Positions 53,708-61,915 of a stretch of DNA of 64,000 nt are shown here, piece after piece; position 1 is the first letter of the stretch, and every line of letters begins with the position of its first letter. The DNA comes from Pelomonas candidula. Its GTDB lineage: Bacteria > Pseudomonadota > Gammaproteobacteria > Burkholderiales > Burkholderiaceae_C. Under the pieces are notes generated by a model, which was not told the DNA's origin, did not search any database, and saw only the letters and a program-made list of their open reading frames with translations. The position numbers and the translations under genes are program-made. The DNA is taken from contig NZ_JBIGIC010000009.1 of the NCBI RefSeq assembly GCF_043555985.1, positions 124,001-188,000 of the forward strand, read 5' to 3'.

Positions 53708-54457
53708 TCAGCCCAGCGCAGCCATCAGTTCATCGGCGCGGGCCTGGCCCGCGGCGAAGTCGAGATCGCCGGTGTAGATGGAGCGGCCGCAGATGACGCC
53801 TTCGACGCCGTCGCCAAACACCGCGCACAGGCGCTCGATGTCGGCGATGTTGGACAGGCCGCCCGACGCGATGACGGGGATGGTCAGCGCCTGGGCCAGC
53901 TTGACGGTGGCCTCGATGTTGATGCCGGTCAGCATGCCGTCGCGGCCGATGTCGGTGTAGATGACGCCTTCGACGCCGTAGTCCTCGAACTTCTTGGCCA
54001 GGTCCACCACCTCGTGGCCGGTCAGCTTGCTCCAGCCGTCGGTGGCGACCTTGCCGTCCTTGGCGTCCAGGCCCACGATGATGTGGCCGCCGAAGGCGCT
54101 GCAGGCGTCCTTCAGGAAGCCGGGGTTCTTCACCGCGGCCGTGCCGATGATGACGTAGCTGAGGCCGTCGTCCAGGTAGCGCTCGATGGTGTCGAGGTCA
54201 CGGATGCCGCCGCCGAGCTGGATGGGGATCTCGTCGCCCACCTCCTTGATGATGGCCTTGATGGCGGGCTCGTTGACGGGCTTGCCCGCGAAGGCGCCGT
54301 TCAGGTCCACCAGGTGCAGGCGGCGCGCGCCGGCATCCACCCAGCGGCGGGCCATCGCGGCGGGGTCCTCGCCGAAGGTGGTGGAGTCGTTCATGTCGCC
54401 TTGCTTGAGGCGGACGCAGCGACCGTCTTTCAGGTCGATGGCAGGGATCAGCAGCAT
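53708..54457 (-). CDS. hisA: Phosphoribosylformimino-5-aminoimidazole carboxamide ribotide isomerase
   Basis: 249 aa TIM barrel related to HisF. Catalytic Asp8 in IPAIDLKDGRCVRLKQGD and the second acid in IYTDIGRDGML; phosphate loops GGGIRD and ASGGLSN. Opens the aminoaldose ProFAR to the ketose PRFAR. 66 bp after hisH. Confidence 0.97.
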   Translation of the reverse strand: MLLIPAIDLKDGRCVRLKQGDMNDSTTFGEDPAAMARRWVDAGARRLHLVDLNGAFAGKPVNEPAIKAIIKEVGDEIPIQLGGGIRDLDTIERYLDDGLSYVIIGTAAVKNPGFLKDACSAFGGHIIVGLDAKDGKVATDGWSKLTGHEVVDLAKKFEDYGVEGVIYTDIGRDGMLTGINIEATVKLAQALTIPVIASGGLSNIADIERLCAVFGDGVEGVICGRSIYTGDLDFAAGQARADELMAALG

Positions 54458-54523
54458 GGCCGGGGGCTGAGGGGCTGGAGAGGAAGGAAGGGGGACGAAA
54501 AAGTGCGGACCGTGGAGAAGCGG

Positions 54524-55171
54524 TCAGGGGTTCCAGTGAAGGAAGTTGCGATAGAGCGCGAGGCCCAGCGCGGCACTTTTCTCGGGGTGGAATTGGGTCG
54601 CAAAAATGTTATCCCGCGCCACTGCACAGGTAAAGCGAAGGCCGTAGTCGGTCTCGCCGGCGCTGTGTTCCGGCAACGCGGTCGTCGCGTAGAAGCTGTG
54701 CACGAAGTAGAACCAGCTCTCGTCGGGAATGCCATCCCAAACAGGATGCGCACGCGGCTGGTGCACACGGTTCCAGCCCATCTGCGGCACCTTGAAGCGG
54801 CTGCCGTCTTCCTGCAGCCGGCCTTCGAGGCGAAAGCGCTGCACGCGCCCTGGGATGAGGCCCAGGCCCGGCGTGTCCTGCTCCTCGCTGTGGTCCAGCA
54901 GCATCTGCATGCCGACGCACACGCCCAGCAGCGGCTTGGTGGCGGCCGCTTCGAGCACGGCTTCCTTGGCGCCCGATGCGGCCAGCTCGGCCATGCAGTC
55001 GCGCATGGCGCCCTGCCCCGGCAGCACGACGCGATCGGCAGCGCGGATCACTTCCGGGTCGCAGGTGATGGCGACATCGAAGCCCTGCCCCTCGGCGGCA
55101 TGGATGACCGCCTGCGACACCGAGCGCAGGTTGCCCATGCCGTAGTCGACGACGGCGACGGTACGGGTCAC
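54524..55171 (-). CDS. hisH: Imidazole glycerol phosphate synthase, glutamine amidotransferase subunit
   Basis: 215 aa class I amidotransferase. Cys nucleophile in GVCVGMQML, and the His/Glu pair in TQFHPEKSAALG; the N-terminus VAVVDYGMGNLRSV is typical. It delivers ammonia to HisF. Overlaps hisB by ATGA. Confidence 0.97.
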   Translation of the reverse strand: MTRTVAVVDYGMGNLRSVSQAVIHAAEGQGFDVAITCDPEVIRAADRVVLPGQGAMRDCMAELAASGAKEAVLEAAATKPLLGVCVGMQMLLDHSEEQDTPGLGLIPGRVQRFRLEGRLQEDGSRFKVPQMGWNRVHQPRAHPVWDGIPDESWFYFVHSFYATTALPEHSAGETDYGLRFTCAVARDNIFATQFHPEKSAALGLALYRNFLHWNP

Positions 55172-55764
55172 AGCGACCCCTTCGTCGACGGGATCACGCC
55201 GGCAGAGCGCGGGTCCAACGTCGTGGCCATGCGAAGCGCGCGGCCGAAGGCCTTGAACATCGTCTCGGCCTGGTGGTGGGCGTTGTGGCCCTTCAGGTTG
55301 TCGATGTGGATCGTGGCTAGCGCCGCGTTGGCGAAGCCCTGGAAGAACTCGAAGGTCAGCTGCGTGTCGAAGGCGCCGATGCTGCCGGCGGTGAACTTGA
55401 CATCCATGTGCAGGCCGGGGCGGCCAGACAGGTCGATGACGACGCGCGACAGGGCTTCGTCCAGCGGCACGTAGCTATGGCCGTAGCGCGTCAGGCCGGC
55501 CTTGTCGCCAACGGCCTTGGCAACGGCCATGCCCAGCGTGATGCCGACGTCTTCCACCGTGTGGTGGCCGTCGATGTGCAGGTCGCCCTCGCAGTGGATA
55601 TCCAGGTCGATCAGGCCGTGGCGGGCGATCTGGTCCAGCATGTGGTCGAAGAAGCCGATGCCGGTCTGCAGCTTGGACTGGCCCGTGCCGTCGAGGTTGA
55701 TGCGCACCGTGATGCGCGTCTCTTTGGTGTTGCGGGTGACTTCGGCGGTGCGAGGGGTGCTCAT
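55168..55764 (-). CDS. hisB: Imidazoleglycerol-phosphate dehydratase
   Basis: 198 aa monofunctional enzyme (no phosphatase domain). Mn-binding His/Glu motifs: FFDHMLDQIARHG, DGHHTVEDVGI, GHSYVPLDEAL and GHNAHHQAE. The ATG at 55764 overlaps the hisC stop (ATGA) and is preferred to an in-frame GTG at 55773. Confidence 0.96.
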   Translation of the reverse strand: MSTPRTAEVTRNTKETRITVRINLDGTGQSKLQTGIGFFDHMLDQIARHGLIDLDIHCEGDLHIDGHHTVEDVGITLGMAVAKAVGDKAGLTRYGHSYVPLDEALSRVVIDLSGRPGLHMDVKFTAGSIGAFDTQLTFEFFQGFANAALATIHIDNLKGHNAHHQAETMFKAFGRALRMATTLDPRSAGVIPSTKGSL

Positions 55765-56843
55765 GACAGACACGCTTGGAGTTCGGCGAGGAGGCGGGTG
55801 TTTTCGTCGGGCGTCCCGACCGTGAAGCGCAGGCAGTTCGCGAGCAGCGGGTGCATGGCGGAGACGTTCTTGATCAGCACGCCGCGCGCCTTGAGCGCCG
55901 CAAAGGTGGCGGCCGCGTCCTGCACTCTGGCCAGAATCATATTGCCCTGGCTGGGCCAGGGGCTGATGCCGGGCAGCGCCTGCAAGGCCGCAAACAGGCG
56001 CTCGCGCTGCTGGCGCAGTTCGGCGGCCTGGGCGGCGTAGACGTCGGCATGCTCCAGCGCGAAGAGGGCCGCCTCGGCGTTCAGCACGCTGATGTTGTAG
56101 GGCGGGCGCAGCTTCTCGATCTGCTCGACCAGCTCGGCCGCCCCCAGCAGATAGCCGATGCGCACGCCGGCCAGGCCGAACTTGCTCATCGTCCGCATGA
56201 CCAGCACGTTCTTCTGGCGGGCCATCAGCGCGAGGCTGTCAGCGCTCGCGAACGGCTGGTAGGCCTCGTCCATCACGACCAGGCCCGGCGCCGCCTTGGC
56301 GATGCGCTCGATGACGGCGGCATCCCACAGCGTGGCGGTGGGGTTGTTGGGGTAGGCCAGGTAGATCAGCGCGGGCTGGTGCTTCTCGATGGCTGCCAGC
56401 ATCGCCGGCTCGTCCAGCTCGAAGTCGTCGGCGCGCAGCGGCACGCCGATGAAGTCCAGCCGCTGCTGGCGCGCGAAGGCCTCGTACATGACGAAGCCCG
56501 GCACCGGGGCCAGCACGGTCGCGCCGGGCCGGGCGACGGCGATGCTGAGCAGGCCGATCAGTTCGTCCGAGCCGTTGCCCAGCGTGACGCCGACCTCGTC
56601 GCCCACGCCGGCGTGCCGCGCCAGCGCGCGGGCCAGCTCGGCGGTGCGCTCGGTCGGGTAGCGGTTCAGCGCGACGGCGCCCAGACGCTCACCCAGCTTC
56701 TGCTGCAGCTCGGGCGGCAGGCGGTAGGGGTTCTCCATCGCGTCCATCTTCAGCACGCCGTGGCTGGGCTGCACAACGTAGGCATGCGCCGCGCGCACGT
56801 CGGGACGGATCTGGGCGAGAGCGGTGTCGAGGGCTGTGGTCAT
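55761..56843 (-). CDS. hisC: Histidinol-phosphate aminotransferase
   Basis: 360 aa PLP enzyme. NPYRLPPEL near residue 38, LGNGSDELIG, NPNNPT-like YPNNPTATLW, VMDEAYQPFA and the Schiff-base Lys in TMSKFGLAGVRIGY are all present. Converts imidazole acetol phosphate to histidinol phosphate. Unusually, its ATG overlaps the stop of a PIN-domain toxin gene (ATGA at 56840-56843) instead of following hisD, so its expression is tied to the toxin-antitoxin transcript. Confidence 0.96.
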   Translation of the reverse strand: MTTALDTALAQIRPDVRAAHAYVVQPSHGVLKMDAMENPYRLPPELQQKLGERLGAVALNRYPTERTAELARALARHAGVGDEVGVTLGNGSDELIGLLSIAVARPGATVLAPVPGFVMYEAFARQQRLDFIGVPLRADDFELDEPAMLAAIEKHQPALIYLAYPNNPTATLWDAAVIERIAKAAPGLVVMDEAYQPFASADSLALMARQKNVLVMRTMSKFGLAGVRIGYLLGAAELVEQIEKLRPPYNISVLNAEAALFALEHADVYAAQAAELRQQRERLFAALQALPGISPWPSQGNMILARVQDAAATFAALKARGVLIKNVSAMHPLLANCLRFTVGTPDENTRLLAELQACLS

Positions 56844-57268
56844 GGGGCGGTGACGAGAGGGTTGAGCACTTGCACGCTGTCGAACTGGGCGTCATGCGGC
56901 AGGGCCAGGCTGAGCAGCTTGGTGCAGCCCTGCGCCTTGGCGCTGGCGACGACCAGCGCGTCGGCGAACGGCAGGCCGAAGCGGCTTTCCAGCGACCAGG
57001 CGGATTCGACGGTCGCCTGATCGGCCGCCCAGGGCCGCCAGTGCTGGTAGCGGCGCACCTCGGCACGCACATCGCCCTGGGGCATGGGCGGCGTCACCCG
57101 CTGCGTGGCCAGCAGGTAGAAGTCGTTCAGCACCTGCACCGACACGCGGCCGGTGCGACCGGCCCACAGCGTGCGCAGCCAGGCCAGCACCTGCTCGCGT
57201 TCGGCCGGACGGGCGCCGTCCTCGCTGAACAGCAGCACGGACGTGTCGACGAAGACCGGATCACTCAT
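56840..57268 (-). CDS. vapC: PIN-domain toxin, VapC-like
   Basis: 142 aa from the ATG at 57268. PIN ribonuclease fold: first acidic residue in VFVDTSVLLFSEDG (Asp8), a middle acidic helix, and FADALVVASAKAQGC with the third Asp. VapC toxins cut tRNA or rRNA in a Mg2+-dependent way and are held inactive by VapB. The ATG overlaps the antitoxin stop (ATGA) and its own stop overlaps hisC (ATGA). Intact by appearance. Family subgroup and RNA target unknown. Confidence 0.85.
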   Translation of the reverse strand: MSDPVFVDTSVLLFSEDGARPAEREQVLAWLRTLWAGRTGRVSVQVLNDFYLLATQRVTPPMPQGDVRAEVRRYQHWRPWAADQATVESAWSLESRFGLPFADALVVASAKAQGCTKLLSLALPHDAQFDSVQVLNPLVTAP

Positions 57269-57483
57269 GTTGTGCTCCGCCCCGGGTAGGGCTGCCCATC
57301 GGAAGACCACGACCGCTCGCGGTGCAGCCAGTCCTGCAGCGCGCGCTCGTAGGCGTCGTCGTGCTGCATCTTCTCGGCCAGCAGTTCACCCAGCAGGCGC
57401 GAGACGCTGGTGTTGCACCGCGCCGCCTCCAGCCGGGCCCACTCGGCCACGGCGTCGTCCATCGAGACGGTGACGTTCTTCAT
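57265..57483 (-). CDS. vapB: Ribbon-helix-helix antitoxin, VapB-like
   Basis: 72 aa. N-terminal NVTVSMDDAVAEWARLEAA followed by NTSVSRLLGELL fits a ribbon-helix-helix (CopG/MetJ-type) DNA-binding domain of about 45 residues. The C-terminal tail (about 45-72, acidic then basic, with HRERSWSS) is probably the flexible part that wraps the toxin. It should bind the palindromes at 57496-57526 just upstream and repress its own operon, with VapC as co-repressor. Confidence 0.82.
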   Translation of the reverse strand: MKNVTVSMDDAVAEWARLEAARCNTSVSRLLGELLAEKMQHDDAYERALQDWLHRERSWSSDGQPYPGRSTT

Positions 57484-57495
57484 GATCCGAAGAAT

Positions 57496-57526
57496 ACACG
57501 AAGTTCGTGTTACACGAACTTCGTGT
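57496..57526. promoter_or_regulatory. Double-palindrome operator upstream of vapB
   Basis: ACACGAAGTTCGTGT (57496-57510), one T, then ACACGAACTTCGTGT (57512-57526). Each 15-mer is a palindrome around its central base, and the two are exact reverse complements of each other, giving two adjacent sites in a 31-bp inverted repeat. It lies 12 nt upstream of the vapB ATG, where a dimeric ribbon-helix-helix repressor would bind cooperatively. A weak -10-like TATTCT (minus strand) sits at its edge. Confidence 0.82.
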
Positions 57527-57530
57527 CGCG

Positions 57531-58385
57531 TTAACCCTGAGGTCTGAACCAGAGTTCGGGCTGATCGAGCGGCGTCTGCGGCGACAGCAGCGGGTTGCGC
57601 AGTTCGATGACCTTGCGCGTGCCGAGCCGGGCGCGGGCCAGGTCGTCGCCCAGGTGTTGCAGGAAGAGCTTCTCCATGGCGCCGCTGGCGCGCAGCCGCT
57701 GCAGGCCCAGCTCGATGGCGCGGGCCAGCACGGTGTCGTCGGGCGCGACGAAGTAGTACACGGGCGCCGGATAGTGCAGGCACAGGTTGGGCACGACGAC
57801 CAGGCCCTGCCCGTAGCGCTCCAGCTCCCACCAGATCTCCTCGACCGAGCGCGGGAAGGCGTCGGCGCGCCCCAGGCGCAACTGCTTGAACATTGCGTCG
57901 TAGCTGGGCGAGACGATGACGTTCAACCCATTGGCCTGCAGGATGCTGGTGTCCGGCCATTCGTGGCCAGACACCATGGAGAACGGGCGCAGTTCGTTCA
58001 GCGTCTGCACGCCACGCAGGCGCTCGGCGACCTCGGGCGTGGCCAGCAGCAGCCGCCAGCCGAACAAGCCCTTGAAGATCGGCACGCGCACCGGCAGCGC
58101 CTGCTGCTCGCGCTCGACGGAGGTCATCGTCCAGACCACGTCGACACGTCGGTGGCGGCCCAGCTCCTGCAATGCGCGGTTCTGCGGGATCAGCTCCGGC
58201 GTCGGCTCCAGCACGACCGGCATGCCAGCCGCAGCCAGCGCCTGTTCCAGCAGCACGGCGGCATAGCTCCGGTCCAGCTCGGCCTTGGGCGACACGTGAG
58301 GAATGCGCAGGCTGCGCGGCGCCGCGTGAGCGGCCAGCGGGAGCGCGGCCGGGGACAGCAAGAGTTCGCGACGGCGCAGCGGCAT
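57531..58385 (-). CDS. Orphan periplasmic substrate-binding-like protein
   Basis: 284 aa from the ATG at 58385. Tat-like N-terminus (MPLRRRELLLSPAALPLAAHA) indicating export. The rest fits an SBP_bac_3-like two-lobe binding protein (LRIPHVSPKAELDRSY, ALQELGRHRRVDVVWTM, FPRSVEEIWWELERYG). No ABC permease or ATPase is next to it, so it may be a sensor or an unlinked binding protein; the ligand is unknown. Its stop lies 4 bp from the vapB operator, on the same strand. Confidence 0.7.
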   Translation of the reverse strand: MPLRRRELLLSPAALPLAAHAAPRSLRIPHVSPKAELDRSYAAVLLEQALAAAGMPVVLEPTPELIPQNRALQELGRHRRVDVVWTMTSVEREQQALPVRVPIFKGLFGWRLLLATPEVAERLRGVQTLNELRPFSMVSGHEWPDTSILQANGLNVIVSPSYDAMFKQLRLGRADAFPRSVEEIWWELERYGQGLVVVPNLCLHYPAPVYYFVAPDDTVLARAIELGLQRLRASGAMEKLFLQHLGDDLARARLGTRKVIELRNPLLSPQTPLDQPELWFRPQG

Positions 58386-58473
58386 CGCGCCAGCGTAGCC
58401 CAAGCAGCGCCAGCATTCTCAATTGCCCCCGCGGCTGGGGTAGCCTTTGCTCCCCATCACCACCAGTTCTTCG

Positions 58474-59772
58474 ATGCCGATATCGCCCCTGGCCAAGAAG
58501 CCTCTGCAAGCCACCGTCGCCAAGCTCAAGCGCACCGGACGCGCGCTCGGCAAGCTGAAGCCACAGCCGGTCAACCCCGTGCAGACGCTGCACGACATCA
58601 AGGCCAGGCGCGTCGCGCGGCGCACGGCCTCGGGCCTGCAGCTGGTGCTGGCGGACCGCATCGACTTCGTCAACCCGGCGCACTGGGACGCACTGGCAGC
58701 GCAGACCGTCTTCCTGTCGCGCGACTACCTGCGCGTGCTGGAGGCGCACGCGCCGGCCAACCTGGAGCCGCGCTACGCGATGGCCTACGCGGACGGCGAG
58801 CCGGTCGCGGCGCTGCTGCTGCAGCGCGTCAGCGTCGGCGGCGCGCAGCTGCGCAAGCCGGGCGGCAAGAAGCTCGTCGACCCGGTCGCCGGCCTGCGCG
58901 AGCACCTGCTGGTGTGCGGCAACCTGCTCGTCTGGGGCGCCCGCTCGATGGCACTGGCGCCCCACGCCGACGAGGCCCAGCTGTGGCATGCCGTCTGCGA
59001 AGCCATCTACCGCGTGCGCCGCGCCGACAAGCTCAGCGGCCAGTCCGACCTGGCCATGATCAAGGACCTCGGCATGGCCGGCGAAGACGTGCCGCCGTCG
59101 CTGCGCCTGCTGGGCTACCGCAGCGTGGAGACCGAGCCCGACATGGTGCTGACGCTGCGGCCCGAGTGGAAAAGCTGGGACGACTACCTCGCCAGCATGA
59201 CATCCGGCTACCGCAGCGCCGCCAAGAAGCTGCTGAAGGACTGCGCGGCAGCCAGCCTCACGCTGCGCGATGCCACGACCGAGGAAATGCTCGCGCGCGC
59301 CGACGAGCTGCACGCGCTGTACGGCCAGGTGCACCAGGCCCAGGGCCTGAGGCTGGCGACGCTGTCGCCGCGCTACCTGCCGGCGATGGCCGCCGCCTTA
59401 GGCGCGCGCTTTCGCTGCCGCGTGGCCGAGCATGCCGATGGCCGCTGGGTGGGCTTCGTTACCAGCGTGCACGACGGCGATACGACGCTGGGCTACTACA
59501 TCGGCTACGACCGTGCGGCGAATGCCGATGCGCCGATCTACCTGACGCTGCTGCAGTCGACCGTGCAGGACGCGATCGCCTTCGGATCGAGCCGGCTGAG
59601 CCTGGGCCGCACGGCGCTGGAGCCCAAGGCCAAGATGGGCTGCAAGCCCGAGCCGCTGAGCTGCGCTGTGCGGCATCGCGTGTCGGCGCTGAACTGGATC
59701 GTCACCGCGCTGACCAAGACGGCCGAGCACGACGAGCCGCCGGAACGCAGCCCGTTCAAGGCCGTGGCCTGA
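58474..59772 (+). CDS. GNAT/FemX-like acyltransferase family protein
   Basis: 432 aa from the ATG at 58474; a TTG at 58447 is an alternative. Basic N-terminus (KKPLQATVAKLKRTGRALGKLK), then two related acyltransferase-like halves. The C-terminal half (about 285-415) has a GNAT/BioF2-like pattern (YLPAMAAALGARFRCRVAEHADGRWVGFVTSVHDGDTTLGYYIGYDR, DAIAFGSSRLSLGRTALEPKAKMGCKPEPL; segments listed with gaps) reminiscent of peptidoglycan-bridge or COG3146-type N-acyltransferases. No signal peptide. The only plus-strand gene in the his region, convergent with hisD. Exact substrate unknown. Confidence 0.65.
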   Translation: MPISPLAKKPLQATVAKLKRTGRALGKLKPQPVNPVQTLHDIKARRVARRTASGLQLVLADRIDFVNPAHWDALAAQTVFLSRDYLRVLEAHAPANLEPRYAMAYADGEPVAALLLQRVSVGGAQLRKPGGKKLVDPVAGLREHLLVCGNLLVWGARSMALAPHADEAQLWHAVCEAIYRVRRADKLSGQSDLAMIKDLGMAGEDVPPSLRLLGYRSVETEPDMVLTLRPEWKSWDDYLASMTSGYRSAAKKLLKDCAAASLTLRDATTEEMLARADELHALYGQVHQAQGLRLATLSPRYLPAMAAALGARFRCRVAEHADGRWVGFVTSVHDGDTTLGYYIGYDRAANADAPIYLTLLQSTVQDAIAFGSSRLSLGRTALEPKAKMGCKPEPLSCAVRHRVSALNWIVTALTKTAEHDEPPERSPFKAVA

Positions 59773-59834
59773 GAGCCCCTCGCCCGGTGCACCACGCTGG
59801 ACGCGGGCGCCCCGGTCGGTCCCCCAAGGGGACG

Positions 59835-59869
59835 ACGATGCTTGCCGGATCGACCGGCAAGCCTATCGT
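59835..59869. repeat. Long hairpin between convergent genes
   Basis: ACGAT-GCTTGCCGG, loop ATCGA, CCGGCAAGC-ct-ATCGT: a 14-bp stem with a 2-nt bulge, between the stop of the acyltransferase gene and the stop of hisD. It may act as a two-way transcription barrier; there is no T-run on either side. The rest of the 167-bp gap is GC-rich with further short inverted repeats. Confidence 0.6.
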
Positions 59870-59939
59870 CAGAGCGGGCCGGCTTGGGAGCGGCCCGGCA
59901 CTCGGCCCGCGTACAAGCGCGAAGACACGGGTGCGCCGC

Positions 59940-61247
59940 TCACTTCAAGCGCAACTCGGCTGCACGCGCATGGGCCTGCAGGCCCTCGCCGTGCGCCAGC
60001 ACGGACGCGATGCCACCCAGCACCTGGGCGCCCTGCTCGCTGACCTCGATCAGGCTGCTGCGTTTCTGGAAGTCGTAGACCCCCAGCGGCGAAGAGAAGC
60101 GCGCCGTGCTGGCCGTGGGCAGCACGTGGTTGGGGCCGGCGCAGTAGTCGCCGAGGCTCTCGCTCGTGAAGGCGCCCATGAAGATCGCGCCGGCGTGGCG
60201 CAGCAGCGGCTCCCAGCGCTGCGGCTCGGCGGCGCTGATCTCCAGATGCTCCGGCGCGATGGCGTTGCTGATCTCGCAGGCCTCTTCCATCGAGCGCGTG
60301 TGGATCAGCGCGCCGCGGCCCTGCAGCGACGCGCGGATGACCGCCTCGCGCGGCAGCGTGGGCAGCAGCTTGTCGAGGCTGGCGCGCACGGCGTCGAGAA
60401 AGGCGGCGTCGGGGCTGAGCAGGATGCTCTGCGCCAGCTCGTCATGCTCCGCCTGGCTGAACAGGTCCATCGCCACCCAGTCCGGCGGCGTGGTGCCGTC
60501 GGCGATGACCAGGATTTCGCTGGGGCCGGCAATCATGTCGATGCCGACCTGGCCGAACACATGCTTCTTGGCCGACGCCACGTAGGCGTTGCCCGGGCCG
60601 GTGATCTTGTCGACGCGCGGGATGGTCACCGTGCCGTAGGCCAGCGCGGCCACGGCCTGCGCGCCACCGACCGTGAACACCCGGTGCACGCCGGCCACGG
60701 CCGCAGCCGCCAGCACCAGCGGGTTGCGCACACCGTCCGGCGTGGGCACGACCATGATGATCTCGGGCACGCCAGCCACATGGGCCGGGATGGCGTTCAT
60801 CAGCACGCTGCTCGGGTAGGCCGCCTTGCCGCCCGGCACGTAGATGCCGACGCGGTCCAGCGGCGTGACCTTCTGGCCCAGAAGGGTGCCGTCTTCGTCA
60901 CGGTAGCTCCAGCTGCGGCCCGAGGCCTCCAGCTGGCGCTCGTGGTAGGCCCGCACGCGCTTCGCGGCGGCCTGCAGCGCCTCGCGCTGCGGGGCCGGGA
61001 TGTACGCCAGCGCCGCCTGCAATTCGGCCTGCGTGATCTCCAGCGCGGCGACACTGGCGGCGCTGAGGCGGTCGAAGCGGTTGGTGTAGTCCAGCACGGC
61101 GGCGTCGCCACGGGCCTGCACATCGGCCAGGATCTCGGCAACGCGGCCCTCGATGGCCGCATCCGTCTCCGCCGACCAATGGCGCAGGCGCTCGAATTCG
61201 GTGGCGAAATCGGCAGCGGTGGTCGAGAGTTGGCGGATGAGGGTCAT
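59940..61247 (-). CDS. hisD: Histidinol dehydrogenase
   Basis: 435 aa zinc- and NAD-dependent enzyme for the last two steps, histidinol to histidine. Signature segments: GIYVPGGKAAYPSSVLMN, DKITGPGNAYVASAKK, IDMIAGPSEILV, the zinc/catalytic SQAEHDELAQSILL and EHLEI, and GPNHVLPT. Overlaps hisG by ATGA. The rest of the pathway resumes 3.1 kb further on at hisC. Confidence 0.97.
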   Translation of the reverse strand: MTLIRQLSTTAADFATEFERLRHWSAETDAAIEGRVAEILADVQARGDAAVLDYTNRFDRLSAASVAALEITQAELQAALAYIPAPQREALQAAAKRVRAYHERQLEASGRSWSYRDEDGTLLGQKVTPLDRVGIYVPGGKAAYPSSVLMNAIPAHVAGVPEIIMVVPTPDGVRNPLVLAAAAVAGVHRVFTVGGAQAVAALAYGTVTIPRVDKITGPGNAYVASAKKHVFGQVGIDMIAGPSEILVIADGTTPPDWVAMDLFSQAEHDELAQSILLSPDAAFLDAVRASLDKLLPTLPREAVIRASLQGRGALIHTRSMEEACEISNAIAPEHLEISAAEPQRWEPLLRHAGAIFMGAFTSESLGDYCAGPNHVLPTASTARFSSPLGVYDFQKRSSLIEVSEQGAQVLGGIASVLAHGEGLQAHARAAELRLK

Positions 61248-61915
61248 GCGGAGACGGCGGAGGCGAAAGCGTCGATGAGGGGGCGCAGGGTGTCGCGCTT
61301 CAACTTCAGCGCAGCCTGGTTGACGACCAGGCGGGACGAGATGTCCATGATCTGCTCGACCTCGACCAGCTTGTTCGCGCGCAGCGTGCCGCCGGTGGAG
61401 ACAAGGTCGACGATGGCGTCGGCCAGGCCCGTCAGCGGCGCCAGCTCCATCGAGCCGTAGAGCTTGATGAGATCCACGTGCACGCCCTTGTCGGCGAAAT
61501 GCTGGCGGGCCATCTCGGTGTACTTGGTGGCGACGCGGAGGCGCGAGCCCTGCTTGACGGCGGCGGCGTAGTCGAAGTCGGCGCGCGTGGCGACGCTCAT
61601 GCGGCAGCGGGCGATCTTCAGGTCCAGCGGCTGGTACAGGCCATGCGAGCCGCCTTGTGCGAGCGCCTGCTCGTGCAGCACGTCGCGACCCGCCACGCCA
61701 AGATCGGCGCCACCGTACTGCACATAGGTGGGCACATCGCTGGCACGCACCAGCACGACGCGCACGCCGTCACGGTTGGTGGGCAGGATGAGCTTGCGCG
61801 AGGTTTCCGGATCTTCCAGCACCTCGATGCCGGCGGCGCGCAGCAGCGGCAGCGTCTCCTCGAAGATGCGGCCCTTGGACAGGGCCAGCGTCAGGCCTTG
61901 GTTGGCGGCGCTCAT
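61244..61915 (-). CDS. hisG: ATP phosphoribosyltransferase, short form
   Basis: 223 aa. Committed step of histidine synthesis, joining PRPP (from Prs) to ATP. LTLALSKGRIFEETLPLL, GGADLGVAGRDVL, ATKYTEMARQHF and IVDLVSTGGTLRANKL are family marks. It lacks the C-terminal regulatory domain, so it needs the HisZ subunit, not seen in this window. The ATG at 61915 overlaps the bolA stop (ATGA) and is preferred to a GTG at 61924. Confidence 0.96.
   Translation of the reverse strand: MSAANQGLTLALSKGRIFEETLPLLRAAGIEVLEDPETSRKLILPTNRDGVRVVLVRASDVPTYVQYGGADLGVAGRDVLHEQALAQGGSHGLYQPLDLKIARCRMSVATRADFDYAAAVKQGSRLRVATKYTEMARQHFADKGVHVDLIKLYGSMELAPLTGLADAIVDLVSTGGTLRANKLVEVEQIMDISSRLVVNQAALKLKRDTLRPLIDAFASAVSA

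Noticed and set aside
57507..61460. A 1317-codon open frame on the plus strand opposite hisD, hisC-side genes and others
   Set aside because: It runs antisense to hisD and through several recognised genes, has no family motifs, and is an Arg/Ala/Gly-rich product typical of chance open frames in 70% GC DNA.
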